Notes: generated by a model not told the origin, from the letters alone. A DNA stretch of 64,000 nt from Prorocentrum cordatum (GCA_963575745.1 CAUYUJ010010402.1:52501-116500); one strand, 5' to 3'; shown: positions 20,795 to 31,186, counted from the stretch's first letter. A program made the numbers and translations.

Positions 20795-21110
20795 CTCATC
20801 TCATCTCATCTCATCGTCCCCCTCCTTCTCCTCCTCCTCCTCCTCCTCCTCCTCCTCCTCCTCCTCCTCCTCCTCCTCCCCCGCCTCCTCCTCGTCCTCC
20901 TCCTCGTCCTCGTCCTCGTCCTCCCCCTCCTCCTCGTGCTCCTCCTCCTCCTCCTCCTCCTCCTCCTCGTCCTCGTCCTCGTCCTCGTCCTCCTCCTCCT
21001 TCCCCCTCCCTACCTGACTCCCTCCCTCCCTCCCTCCATTCTGCCTCTCCTTTTCCTCCCTCTCTTACTCCTCCTCCTCCCGCCCTCCGCCCCGCCCGTC
21101 AGCTCGGAAT
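20795..21110. repeat. TCC/CTC tract with TCGTCC interruptions
   Basis: TCATCTCATC steps at 20796-20815 lead into CTC repeats with CTCGTC words (about 20890-20990), ending in CTCCCTCC. Confidence 0.9.
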
Positions 21111-21210
21111 AGGCCGCGAAGGGAAGGGCATGGTCTGCTAGGGGTCGGTTTAGACCGCCCCTGGTCTTGGCCACCCCCTCTTTTCGCCCCCCCCTGCTTG
21201 GACAAGCGTT

Positions 21211-21306
21211 GAGTCGGGCGACCCAACAGTACTCAAAAAATAGTCCCCAGACTATTCTTTTCAAACTACTTTTGAATATCCCCCTGTAGCGGGACAGGCC
21301 CGACTT
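21211..21306. mobile_element. Possible F7 element, short copy
   Basis: The right end CCCCTGTAGCGGGACAGGCCCGACTT matches (in two parts) the CTGTAGAGGGACATGCCCGAC ends at 23.5 and 31.9 kb. The left end GAGTCGGGCGACCCAACAG is a weak inverse. If real it is about 95 bases. Confidence 0.4.
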
Positions 21307-21865
21307 ACCGCAAAGTAGCTACTCGCAAATGGCCTGGATCTATGAAATCGAAGCAAACAAGCTCCACTATATCGAACACACATTTTGTTTGCACGTTTGC
21401 GAATAGGCACTCTGCGAATGATGGAACGCGCTCGGTGACTATTGCGCAACGCCCGAACGCCCCCAGCGGCTCCGGTGCCGGAACTGCTCGTCGTTCTCCT
21501 TGAATGCCGTCCGGATGAGGGCGCACTCGCGGGCTATGACGGCGCGTTCCTGCTGACGCTGGCGCTCGGCCGGCTTCGGCTTCCGCTCGTCGTCGTCACC
21601 GTCGTTCGGAGCGGTCGGATCTGACAGTCGCTTGCCATCACGGGAGGGGCCATCAGGGGAGGGAGGGGGGTTCGAGGTTCGAACGTTTGGACGCGTCGGG
21701 TTCTTTCTGGAGCTCTGGGGGCCTCCAGAGTTCTCTGAGTCCGAAGGTCGTTAACTGCAAGGGTCGTCCTCAGGGGGCTGGAGGGGAGGGTTCTCAACAA
21801 GGAGATTGAGACTTCCATGGAGTTTGAAGGCGGCCCAGGTTGTCCTGAGAAAGGACTGATGCATA
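21307..21865. other. Unassigned, no gene seen
   Basis: Mixed composition with GTCGTCGTCACCGTCG near 21588. Frames on both strands show no recognisable motif. Confidence 0.4.
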
Positions 21866-22415
21866 AGGAGAGGGGGAGGAGGAGGAGGAGGAGGAGGAGG
21901 AGGAGGAGGAGGAGGAGGAGGAGGAGGAGGAGGAGGAGGAGGAGGAGGAGGAGGAGGAGGAAGACAACAACGATGGCCACGATGACGATGGACGATGTGG
22001 AGGGAAGTCCAGAGGAGGAGCAGTGAGCAGAAGCAAGAAGCGGGAGGGAGAGGACTGCTGGAGAGGTGGTGGAGGAGCAGGCTCAGAAAATGGGGGAGAA
22101 GCAGACAGAAAGGGAAAGGAAGGGAGGAGTCCGAGGAATGTGAGCAGCACTGCCAAGCTCGGAGGACGGGATCTGGCCGTGGGCGGCGCCGCAGCTGCGA
22201 CGTGCCCTAGGTGGCAACCCCTCCTGCGCGGTGTGAGCTCGGGCGACTGTGGTTCAATCGGGGTCCTCGTCTCCCCGTTCTCATCCTTCTCCTCCTCCAC
22301 GTCCTCCTCCTCCGCCTCCTCCTCCTGCCCCTGCTCCTGGTCCTGGTCCTGCTCCTCCTCCTCCTCCTCCTCCTCCTCCTCCTCCTCCTCCTCCTCCTCC
22401 TCCCCCTCGATTACG
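21866..22415. repeat. GGA tract and inverted CTC tract
   Basis: GGA repeats at 21866-21962 and, about 320 bases later, CTC repeats at 22280-22408. This is the same purine-then-pyrimidine arrangement as at 10.3-10.8 kb. The spacer is GAGG-rich at first and then mixed. Confidence 0.85.
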
Positions 22416-23079
22416 TGTCGTCTTTCGGGGTCTTCGTCTCCCATTTCTTGTTCTTGACCCGCGTGTTGGTCCCAAACATTTTTCTTGGCAGAGATGGGAT
22501 CACAACGTGGTCACCCTATGAAGAGTTCCCCCCGCAGAGAACGGCGGCAACAGCGGGAGAGGGGAGAGGTCCGCTTGCCCTCGAGGGGGCCGTCCCGCGC
22601 CACACTCAAGCCGACTCAACTCCAGCACCCGCGAAGGCCGACCAGACACTTTACCGCAAGTGCCTGGAGGTCACGCGCCGATCCCACCTACCACATCAGC
22701 AACGTCAGACAACATTGAAACCAACTCCCAGAACATTCATTATCGTTCGCAAAATCAGCTCATCGCGATGCTGCCACCCGCGTGTGAGACAGAACTTCTT
22801 GCCACATCAGCTGACTGCGAATCAGGCAAGGCGATTCACAAGTCCGAGCGGCTACAGACCAGATGATTGAGCGAGGTAGGTGCTACCGAAACAAAGGCAG
22901 CTGCAGAGACGGCAACACTACTTTTGAGACAAAATACCTCTGCGTGGAGGGATATACGTATGCGTGCGCATATAGGTATATGTATATAAACATACCTATA
23001 TGCACATGATGATGTATTGCAACAACCTGCGGGAGCCGCACTGCAAGCTGGCGAAAAGCCAGGCGTGACGCCCCGAATA
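22416..23079. other. Unassigned, TA-rich palindrome inside
   Basis: Bases 22950-23005 contain TATACGTATGCGTGCGCATATAGG...ATACCTATATGCACATG (read in parts), a TA-rich inverted repeat of about 50 bases. No gene recognised in the rest. Confidence 0.4.
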
Positions 23080-23275
23080 TCGGAGACCTGCTGACTGGGG
23101 TCAATCCAGGCCCGGGTCACTCAGGCGTTGCAAAATCCTGCAGGTTTCTGCAAGATCCTGCAGGATCCTGCATCCCAGCCCGGGTCAGTGCGCACTTGGC
23201 TCTGCAGGATCCTGCAAGATCTGGCGCTCTGGCTGACACCCGTTTCCATTGACCCCCCGTCTGACATTCGTGAGA
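23080..23275. mobile_element. F4 repeat, diverged copy
   Basis: It starts TCGGAGACCTGCTGACTGGG, then GTCAATCCAGGCCCGGGTCA, and ends GCTCTGGCTGACACCCG and GACCCCCCGTCTG, the same order as the three other F4 copies. The inside differs: CTGCAGGATCCTGCA-type words are repeated five times. Confidence 0.55.
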
Positions 23276-23362
23276 CGGCGCTCCAAGCACGACTACTGCA
23301 GAAACGCCGCAGAATCAGACCGTCCCTAGGAGCGACCGAAGCAAGAGGAAAAGGACCCAAGA

Positions 23363-23526
23363 GTTCGGGCGGGAATGTCCTCCTACATGCGGATGTTGGA
23401 AGACAAATAAAACAAATGTCAAACAGTGATCCAAACATAATCGAAAGAGCACGAACAGTCGCTCCCAGACTATACTTCTTTTTACTCGTCTTGAACAGTC
23501 CTCCTGTAGAGGGACATGCCCGACTA
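23363..23526. mobile_element. F7 short inverted-repeat element, copy 1
   Basis: The left end GTTCGGGCGGGAATGTCCTC, then CTACATGC, mirrors the right end CTCCTGTAGAGGGACATGCC followed by CGAC. The body includes GTTGGAAGACAAATAAAAC. It resembles the copy at 31.78 kb and the left part at 38.39 kb. Confidence 0.6.
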
Positions 23527-24087
23527 AACCCAAGAACACTGAAAAAAAGAGAACGAAGAACACAAGAGCGGCGTAGGGCAGGAGAGCCCATCATCGAATT
23601 GACAAGTCGGATCGGCGATTGAAATGCATCGGATCGGCGGATATCGGCAGCCGAGTCAGGAGAAGTCGAATGGGCGGAAATCTGAAGGCTAGTATGCCTC
23701 CAGGGAGAAATCGGAGCCCACATCGGAGCCCGAATCGATCCGAATCGGAATCGGAAGCCATCGAAATCGAATCGAATCGGAGGAATCGAAACGAGCCCTG
23801 GCCAGTCAGTGGAGGCATGAAGATGCCTCCGCCGTCGCCGCCTCGGGGCGGGCACTTCTGCCATGGACGCGGCGCCGCACGCGCCGTCCTGCCGAGCGTG
23901 TCGTGAGCGACCGGCCCTCTCGCTCAGATGCCAGCCAACCGCGGTGACAGCTCATCCTCAAGACCCCACGCTTAGCAGCAAAGGGAGCCCTAACCCTGTG
24001 AGCGGGGACCTCGGCTAGGAGGGCCCAGAACAGGAGGGATAGGAGGTCTTTTCCGCAGATGCACCAAGCCGACCAGCCGATAATGAT
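23527..24087. other. Unassigned, GAATCGGA minisatellite
   Basis: Bases 23600-23800 are dense in ATCGG words (GCATCGGATCGGCGG, GAATCGGAATCGG, ATCGAATCGAATCGG). Otherwise no gene seen. Confidence 0.45.
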
Positions 24088-24266
24088 TACAGTCGAGGCC
24101 AATCTACAAGAAAGCTTCCACAAGAAGCCCAACCCTGAGACCCAGGACGTCCATTGAATTTTTGTGTGGGAACGTCGCGCTTTCCATAGCGAAACCGTCG
24201 GAACCCAAGAAACCCAGGGCACCCTGGAGGCAAGCAGGGTGCTTCTTGACATGGGTCTCCACTGTA
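24088..24266. mobile_element. F8 Tc1/mariner-like MITE, copy 1
   Basis: It starts TACAGTCGAGGCCAATC and ends GGGTCTCCACTGTA, so TA-CAGT-GAG-CC is present at both ends. Body words CAACCCTGAGACCCAGGAC, GGGAACGTCGCGCTTTCC and CACCCTGGAGGCAAGCAGG recur at 31.95 and 36.00 kb. About 179 bases, no coding capacity. Confidence 0.75.
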
Positions 24267-24327
24267 TCCCTCATGCAAAGACGGGGAACCTAATTGAGGC
24301 CACGCCTTCACTCTGCTATTGAGGTTA

Positions 24328-24570
24328 TCGGGGATCTTCTGACCCGGGTCAATCCAGACCCAGGTCAGCAAGAAACCAAACACCGCAATGCATGAATACA
24401 AACTGCAACGCAGGTCTTCGCAAACCCGGGTCAGCCAATATGCGCGGCTGCCTCGCGGCCACGAGCGGCTCGCTGACCCAGGTCAGCCAGAGGGGGTCTT
24501 CGCAGGATCCTGCAGGATCCGGTGCCCTGGCTGACCCCCGTCTGCATCGATCCCCGTCTCAAGGCTCCCG
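24328..24570. mobile_element. F4 repeat, copy 1
   Basis: About 240 bases containing GACCCGGGTCAATCCAG, ACCAAACACCGCAATGC, AACCCGGGTCAGCCAATA, the near-palindrome GCGGCTGCCTCGCGGCC, the perfect palindrome GGATCCTGCAGGATCC and GACCCCCGTCTGC. The words appear in the same order at 31.34 and 43.43 kb, where they are closer to each other than to this copy. Confidence 0.75.
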
Positions 24571-25881
24571 TGGAGGCGCCCTGCCCTCCTTCACGCTGGC
24601 CCCGACCAGCTGCAGCGCCCGGGGAGAGGAGGAGGAGGAGGAGGAGGAGGAGGAGGAGGAGGAGGAGGAGGAGGTCAGTGGCGAGGGCACGGAGGAGCAG
24701 CGCCAGCACAGTGCGGCACGATGGGTGGAGAGGTCGGGGGGGGTGCTCCCAACGAGCGCAAACTCGTCCAGCAACCCTCCCTCCGCCGCCTCACTCCTCC
24801 ACCTCCTCGTCTACTGAGGTGCCCTCACTCCTTCAATCGCCTCGCATCCGTCCCTGTCTTCGTCGTACTCCTCATGTTTTCTGTTTCTGCTCATCCTACT
24901 GCTCTACTTATCCTTCGCCTGCTCACCCTTCGCCTCCACTTCTGTATCACTCATACACCGTCTCTCTCTCTTCCTCTCTCTCTCTCTCTTGCCCCTTCAT
25001 CCATCCGACGTCTCCATCCAGTCCTGGCTCTCCTGTTACATCCCCCCACTACAATCTCTCTCTATTTCATCTGCTGGTCCTCCGCCGCAGTCTTGCAGGC
25101 GCGGATGCTTCGGATGAGCTCCCGGAGCTTGATCGACATTGCTACCCGCAACGCCTCACGGGGAAGGAATGGAAGGTGAGGGAGCGGGACTGGACGGCGG
25201 GTGGCCAAAACATGTCCGTGCCCATTGCGCCAAGACAGCGCTACGACGAACTGTATCAAAACGACCGATAAGCCCTCCCCGCCCCACCCATAGTTGACAG
25301 CGGTGTGCGAGAGGCAACGCGTGAAGGACAATGAATAAGTGGACACTTCAACTTTGGGCTTGGGGGGGGCGGTACAAACGTTATATGAGATGTGATTCAG
25401 CATCGCGTGGTAAGGTCTTCGTGACATGGGTGTGGATACTTTTTGTCCAGCCACTAGAATCGGAATCGGAATCGAGCTCTGGGGGCACTAGGTTCGTCTG
25501 ACCGTGTGAGTTGCCTGGGCAATTCCTGGTGTAAATCCACCAGTTTATAACATCAGATCAAAAACCTGTCTTCGCCCTGAGGACCTGTCAAGGAACTTCT
25601 GGGTGGCCGCTTGTGCAGACAGGAGCACTGCACTGGCGGTCTGAGGCAGCCTCGTTTGCCGACTAGGCTGAGGAGCCTCCCCGCACCACCAAAATCGACA
25701 GGGGGAAACAAGCAGTGGTGTGCAATTTTCCCTCCCTCCCCATCCCCGTCCGTCAGCCCCTCCATTTTCCCTTCTCTGAGGGCTGGAACTGTGAATGGGC
25801 GGATCTCCATACCAAAAAGAGGGCGAATCCGCATAGTCTCATCATCCTCCTGCACCTGACCGGTTCCGCACCTTCCTTCTT
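24571..25881. other. Unassigned; GGA tract and TC-rich stretch
   Basis: A GGA run lies at 24629-24674. Bases 24780-25080 are pyrimidine-rich with a CTCTCTCTC run near 24978-24990. A short ORF across 25100-25270 has no recognisable motif. No gene called. Confidence 0.4.
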
Positions 25882-26091
25882 TTTGGACGCCCGAGCTGGA
25901 CACAGTACTGGAAACGATGCCCGACAACAAATGTTCCCAAAAACCAAAAGCGGCCGCTGTTGGGCGGACCACCTTCTGTCTCAAATGGACAACGTACGCG
26001 GTGACACCGACAACGAACCCTGTTCAAACTGGAAAGGACATGCTGTCGGTTTGTGTTCCCATTCTCTCTGTGCCCACTTCGGTCGTCTCAA
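25882..26091. mobile_element. F5 inverted-repeat element, diverged copy
   Basis: The left end TTGGACGCCCGAGCTGG and right end CACTTCGGTCGTCTC are decayed inverses. The body CGACAACAAATGTTCCC, AAGCGGCCGCTGTTGGGC, CTTCTGTCTCAAATGGACA and CCTGTTCAAACTGGAAAGG follows the copies at 32.94 and 61.77 kb. Confidence 0.65.
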
Positions 26092-26291
26092 TCCTTCTCC
26101 TCAGAAGGCGACGAAGATAACGAGAACGGGGAGAACGACGAAGTCCGAGGGAGAGGAACAAAAGAATGCTGATCATCAGGAGAAGGAGCCAGGGCAGAGC
26201 AAAACAATGACAATGACGAGGGTGCGGACTGGGTGGAACGCGGAACAACGAGCGACATGTCAACAGGACGTGGAGGAAGCAGCACGGTGCT

Positions 26292-26424
26292 CGCCATCCC
26301 TCGGGCGCTGATTCCCCGCGCGTGCTTCGTTTTCGCGCGTGTTTGCTGTGCTTGGTGGTCCAGGATGCTCAGCGATGTCCACGCCGAGAGAAACAAAACG
26401 CGCCCGCGCCCGAGCGATGCCGAG
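26292..26424. mobile_element. F1 short inverted-repeat element, diverged copy 2
   Basis: The left end CGCCATCCCTCGGGCGC mirrors the right end GCGCCCGAGCGATGCCG. The core TGGTCCAGGATGCTCAGCGA and the CGCCGAGAGAAACAAAACG-type tail match the 45.32-kb copy. Confidence 0.65.
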
Positions 26425-26689
26425 GGCGTTCCCCCCTGGCCCCCGATCGTCGAGGAGCCCTGCGAGCTTTCGTCGTCGGCGCTGCGTCCACAGCTGAGAA
26501 CGGCCTCGTGTCCGTTCGCCCGTCCCCACTACCCCACACCCCTGGCCCGGTGGCAACTCATGGGAGCCTCCCGTGCCATCCTGTCGGCTCTTGCGAATCG
26601 ACGCTCAATCGACGCTCAATCGACGCTCATCGACGCTACATCGGCGCTATCTCGTCGACTCCCCGACGCCAGTCGACGCCAATCGACGA
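26425..26689. other. Unassigned, CGACGCTCAAT repeats
   Basis: Near 26600-26640 the word ATCGACGCTCA is repeated four times, then TCGACGCCA words follow. No gene. Confidence 0.4.
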
Positions 26690-27550
26690 GGAGGAGGAGG
26701 ACGAGGAGGGGGAGGAGGAGGATGAGGAAGGGGGGGAGGAGGAGGAGGTCCAATGTGGTTTTTGTTCTTGCGAGCGTGCTCTTGCAAGAGAACCCTGCAA
26801 GGTCTTCAGAACCCCCCCTTTAGGGGGTAACCAACTATTTTCTGGCGGCCTATTGGCAGTGTTGGGGACCCACCAATAGGGGGGTACTAACTATTCTTGT
26901 TCCGCGGCACCCGCCGCGCAACAACAAAGACGACAGCTACGACGACGACAGCTACTCCACCTCCTCCTCCTCCTCCTCCTCCTCCTCCTCCTCCTCCTCC
27001 TCCTCCTCCTTAGGAATGACACGGGGAGGAGCGGGAGGAGGACGAGGAGGAGGAAGAGGAGGCGAAAGAGGAGCAGGAGGAGTAGAAGGAGGAGGGGGAG
27101 AGGGGGCAGGAGGAGGAAGAGGAGGAGCAGGACGAAGAGGGGCCAATTTTGGGACGAGTCCTCTTCACCGCCGAGAGACAAGGGGGGGAAGGGGACCAAA
27201 ACAAAAGACCTCCCTCGGTGAATGCTTCGGACCTTTCTCCCCGCACGACACCCCGGCTTGCCATCGCTCGGACGCTCGTTTCCCGTGCATGTCTCGACCT
27301 CGTGCGCTCATTTCTCGAAGCTGCTCCAGAATGCTCCGCGATGGTCCCCGCCGAGGAACAAAAAAAAACACGTCCGAGCGATGCCAGAGAGATAGCGGAG
27401 AAGGAGGAGGAGGAGGACGAGGAGGAGAAAGAGGAGGAGGAGGAGGAGGAGGAGGAGGAGGAGGAGGAGGAGGAATGGGGAGGCGGAGGAGGAGGAGGAG
27501 GAGGAGGGAAGAGGAGGAGGAGGAGGAGGAGGAGGAGGAGGAGGAGGAGT
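26690..27550. repeat. GGA and CTC tracts, alternating strands
   Basis: GGA at 26690-26755, CTC at 26955-27010, GGA-rich at 27016-27140 and GGA at 27395-27550, with an F1 element between (27258-27387). Bases 26820-26900 hold two GGGGGTA-C-AACTATT words around CCTATTGGCAGTG/CCACCAATAGG. The alternation puts complementary tracts next to each other. Confidence 0.8.
27258..27387. mobile_element. F1 short inverted-repeat element, copy 3
   Basis: The left end TTGCCATCGCTCGGACG and right end CACGTCCGAGCGATGCCAG are inverted. The body has TTTCCCGTGCATGTCTCG, TCCAGAATGCTCCGCGATGG and a poly-A run at 27360-27368. About 130 bases. Confidence 0.75.
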
Positions 27551-28144
27551 TGGGGGTTCTGGACGCATGGAAACCACACCACACAAACAATCGCCCTGCC
27601 CGCCCCGCGCACCCCCTGCGCAGTATGGCCGCCAGGCCCATTCTCTCTCTTCGGGGGCGGCCAAGAGGGGGGCGTCCCAGAGGCGGGGGGGGGGGGGGCA
27701 AATCATGGCCGCAGGGGGAGGGGGCCGGGGACGAATTGCAATAAGAAGAGGCGCCACGAAATTTGGGGGGATATCATGACACCCGCCATGATATGCCCCC
27801 CCTAATCGTCACCCCCCTCTTTACCGCCCCCGATCTCTAAGGAATTTCCAGTGCTCCCTGGGTATAGCCCGCCTCTGGGCGCCTCCGACGACTGACGACC
27901 GCACACACTGGCTGCCAGGTCCCAGGGGTCGGCGGCGAGCTCGGGACGAGGACGCAGACGACGACAATCGGCGGCGAGGTTTCGGATTCGATGTTTTAGG
28001 TTTCGGGACGTTTTCGTCGGTGCTCGGCGGCTTTCCAGCCTCGGGATGCGTTCCAGCAGCTGCGCCTCGCCGAGAGCGTTCCGGGTGTGTCTGGATCGTT
28101 CCGAACGGCCGCTGGGGAGCCGAGCTATGATCCGAAAACTAAAC
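27551..28144. other. Unassigned, includes a compact hairpin
   Basis: At 27766-27805 GGGGGGATATCATG and CATGATATGCCCCCC flank an 8-base loop, a stem of about 14 pairs. A poly-G run lies near 27688-27700. The rest shows no gene. Confidence 0.5.
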
Positions 28145-28343
28145 TCGGCGGCGCGCAGGGGGGAACGTGAGAAGGAGAAGGGCCTCTCAGAAGGCGGAGG
28201 GACTTCTCAGAAGCCCTCGCGCCCTCGGAGAAGCTTTCTCTATCTTCAAGGAAGGCTTAGAACACTTCTCAGAAGGCTGGGGGACTTCCCGGCCTTCTGA
28301 GAAGGCCCGCCCCTTCTCACTTCTCTCCCTCGCTCGCCGCCGA
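28145..28343. mobile_element. F10 inverted-repeat element, copy 3
   Basis: The left end TCGGCGGCGCGCAGGGG mirrors CCCTCGCTCGCCGCCGA. The inside repeats CTTCTCAGAAGGC and GCCTTCTGAGAAGGC. Same layout as 9239-9446. Confidence 0.65.
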
Positions 28344-28349
28344 AAGGGG

Positions 28350-28630
28350 CCCAGTGCTCCCTGGTTCCAATGGGCCCTGGAAACGACAAGGCCGTTTTTG
28401 ATACCGGTTTCGATTTGCCGTTTTTATTGCTGCATCCGACGCCGTTTTTGTTGGCCATTCCTCCCTGTGATTTTACAGGTTCCAGCTCTGGATCCAATCA
28501 CGGAGTTGTTTTGTTACCATTTCTGGTCGCCGTGTTTTTGTCCGTTCCCAGTTTCAAAAGACGTGTTTGCGGAAGCGGTGGAAAAAACTGCCTTGCCGTT
28601 TCCGGGCTCCACCAAGTCCCTGGGTATCCT
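28350..28630. repeat. F11 putative inverted-repeat element
   Basis: The left part (CTCCCTGGTTCCAATGGGCC, CTGGAAACGACAAGGCCG) is roughly the inverse of the right part (GAAAAAACTGCCTTGCCG, TTTCCGGGCTCCACCAAGTC, CCTGGG). Inside are three CCGTTTTT words. Similar wording at 5620-5790 suggests a second copy. Confidence 0.4.
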
Positions 28631-28982
28631 GCGTCGCACTCTGGAGCGGGGATCTCTCGACGCGGCTCACGCGTCGCACTCTCGACGCGTGAGCCTTCTG
28701 GCCTTTTGTACCATGATACTAATAATATGATCTTGGGGAAGCCAAGAAAGTACTGTACAGATACCGCTAATTCCCAGACCTCTCTGGGGGTGCGTTCTGA
28801 CAAGAGATTCGAAAAGAATCCAGCGGTGGCGACGAGGGCCTCCCAGGATGCCGAAAAAGGGGAAAACGGGCGAAGGGCAACAATATGGGCACCTCTTTCC
28901 ACCTCCGACATCTGCCGATGCGCCGTCTTGGCGCGGCCTCTTCCTGCCTCCTACTCGGATTGTCCTGCGGGCTCTCTTCGAC
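28631..28982. other. Unassigned, no gene seen
   Basis: It contains CGACGCG...CACGCGTCGCACTCTCGACGCGTG (an inverted word pair at 28658-28690) and otherwise ordinary sequence without recognised motifs. Confidence 0.35.
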
Positions 28983-29112
28983 TCGCCATCGCACAGACGT
29001 CCACTTCCCGTGCATTTCTGCGTCTTGGTGTCGTGTGTGTGTACATTCTTCGCACGATGGTCCAAGATGCTCCTCGATGGCCCTCGCCGAGAAAAAGATG
29101 ACGAACGATCAA
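28983..29112. mobile_element. F1 short inverted-repeat element, decayed copy 4
   Basis: The left end TCGCCATCGCACAGACGTCC and body CTTCCCGTGCATTTCTGCG, GATGGTCCAAGATGCTCCTC and CTCGCCGAGAAAAAG match the family. The right terminal repeat has decayed to GACGAACGATCAAC. Confidence 0.6.
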
Positions 29113-29240
29113 CACGCACACATACCCATAGGTGGGACGGAATGAGCTATGGGCGCGCGTTGTCGGGCGGGGGTCCCCGCTCGAACGGGAGCCTCCCCAG
29201 GAGTCCGACAACGCGCACCCATACCCATCGAAAAAAGACA

Positions 29241-29350
29241 ACGGCACAAAGATACGAAAACTTTTGGCGCTCCGCGCGCCAGGGGGGGGGGGGGGCGGCG
29301 CGGATCCAAGAGATCCGCGCGGAGCGCCAAACATGTGCGTCTATGGCGCT
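29241..29350. mobile_element. F2 hairpin element, internally deleted copy
   Basis: The left arm CTTTTGGCGCTCCGCGCGCC is followed by a poly-G run and CGGCGCGGATCCAAGAG, then the right arm ATCCGCGCGGAGCGCCAAAC. The two internal small hairpins of the 8.59-kb copy are missing. About 110 bases. Confidence 0.65.
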
Positions 29351-30007
29351 TTTCCTTCTTCGAACATACAGGAACCACCGACGGCGACGACAACCCACAA
29401 ATCGACGGGCGAAAGTTTGACCACCTCTCCATGGCCGCGAGGCACCACCTGGGGCTGGGCTCCGCGGCCACTCCACGGGGGAGGGAGCCCTGAGTGGTGC
29501 CCGGAGCTCCCCCCGGGACGAGGGAGCGAGCCCCTCCCCGCAGTCCCAACGTCAGCGGATTGCGCCTCGCCAGCCTCGCCGAGGTGGGCACGGAGGAGGA
29601 GGAGTGCAGAACACGGCACTGGTTCGCACGGCGTGGCCTTCACGATGGGCAACGGGAGACCAACCGCTCCCGCCATCGTCCATCTCTAGGTTCCAATGGC
29701 CGGGCCCCCAAGACGGGCCACGAGGCTCCCGAGTCCCGTCCTGGGCGGTTCTGAGGGCCCTGACTCATCGCTTGTGGGCCGCCCTGGGGCAATCTCGGGG
29801 GCCTCGCGGAACTTCTCGGGCGCCGTGACGAGTGAGACAGCAAGCGTGAGCAACACACCAGACCGCAACAAATGTGGCCTCTCGGGAGGCTCGACGGAGC
29901 GCCTCGGAAAAGGCACCGTGGGCGTCTTGGTGCGGGACTTGGCGGCCGGGGGGGCGACCAACAGGGGGGGCCTGGCTCAGGTGGGTGGGGGACTGGAGGA
30001 AGAGAAA
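29351..30007. other. Unassigned, no gene seen
   Basis: Several open frames exist because the DNA is GC-rich; none has a recognisable motif or agrees with neighbours. Near 29945 a GGGGCGACCAACAGGGGGG word heads the repeat described at 30.2-31.2 kb. Confidence 0.4.
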
Positions 30008-30184
30008 ACGCCATGAGCGTAAACTTTTGGCGCTCCGCGCGGATTTCTCGGACCTGCGCTGGACCCCCCCCCTCCCTGGCGCGCGGAGCGCGCCAGAGGC
30101 GGCGCTGCAGGCGCCGCCGGGGGTGGCCCAGCGCAGATCCGAGAAATCCGCCGCGGCACGCCACACATTCATGTTTACGGTGCC
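30008..30184. mobile_element. F2 hairpin element, full copy
   Basis: The ends AACGCCATGAGCGTAAAC and CATTCATGTTTACGG, arms TTTTGGCGCTCCGCGCGG and AAATCCGCCGCGGCACGCC, and the two internal hairpins (CTGGCGCGCGGAGCGCGCC and GGCGGCGCTGCAGGCGCCGCC, read in two parts) repeat the plan of the 8.59-kb copy. About 177 bases. Confidence 0.75.
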
Positions 30185-30538
30185 TGTTCTTCTTCGAAGG
30201 GGGGTGGAGGGGCGACCGACAGGGGGCCCAGCTCAGGGGGGGGGGGGGGGGACCACGACCTGGGGTCGGCGACAGATTGCCGACAGATCCGCGGCGTTTT
30301 CGAAAGGGAGTGGGGGCGACCGACAGGGGGCCCAGCTCGGGGGGGGGGGGGGGACCTCGACCTGGAATCGGCGACAGACTGCCGACAGATCGGCGGCGGC
30401 AGGTCCGCGACAGCGAAGCCGCACAGGCCCCCGAGCGGGGCAGGCACTCGGGCCCCGGGTCGGCGCCGCAGGGGCGAGCGGGGGGCCGAGGCGGCCCCTC
30501 TGTGGCCCAAAGAGCCTGCCGTTTTTGACTCGGGCAAG

Positions 30539-30731
30539 CTTACACGTCGGTCGGAAGAAGTAGGTAGAAACATGAAGTAGGAAGGCGGATGAAGTGGATT
30601 GGGTCCAGGCCCTCCCAGGGAACAACAAAAACACAGCAAAATCATGCCGATTCTTGAAGTAGGAAGGCACTTGAAGTGGATTGGGATCTGGGAATCAAAA
30701 CATTACCTACTTTCAACGACCGACGTGTAAT
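30539..30731. mobile_element. F3 short inverted-repeat element, best-preserved copy
   Basis: The left end TTACACGTCGGTCGGAAGAA continues to GTAGG. The right end CCTACTTTCAACGACCGACG continues to TGTAA. The first and last 14 bases are exact inverses, and the inner part mostly so. The body has two GAAGTAGGAAGGC-type direct repeats. About 193 bases. Confidence 0.8.
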
Positions 30732-30908
30732 TACATAGACGTGGTGGGAGGCTGAGCCGGAAGCAGGCAGAAAACAACTTGACATGCAGAAATCATGCAA
30801 GCCGAAAGGCACTTGCACGCTCGTGTTCGACTGAAGAGGGGCGAGGGAGGGGGTCGAACGCCATGCGAGCAAATTTGCCTGGATCTAAAGAACAACAAGC
30901 TCAACAAA

Positions 30909-30998
30909 CTGCATAAACCTAAACTTTTGGCGCTCCGCGCGGACTTCTCGGATCCAAGAAATCCGCGCGGAACGCCAAACGTTTATGTTTATGGTGCG
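30909..30998. mobile_element. F2 hairpin element, minimal copy without loop
   Basis: CTAAACTTTTGGCGCTCCGC, GCGGACTTCTCGGATCC and AAGAAATCCGCGCGGAACGC, GCCAAACGTTTATG join the two arms directly at GGATCC. About 90 bases: a perfect-looking fold-back with the middle 85 bases of the full copies absent. Confidence 0.7.
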
Positions 30999-31186
30999 TC
31001 TTCTACTTATCCTTATTCTTCTTCTTCTTCTGCTAAAGGGGGGGGAGGGGGCGATCGACACGGGTCCCGGCTCAGGTGGGGGGCCTCGACCTGGATATCG
31101 TTTTTGTTTCGTCTTCGAGGGGGGGGCGACCGACAAGGGGCTCGGCTCAGGGGAGGGGTGACCTCGACCTGGAATCGGCGATACCC

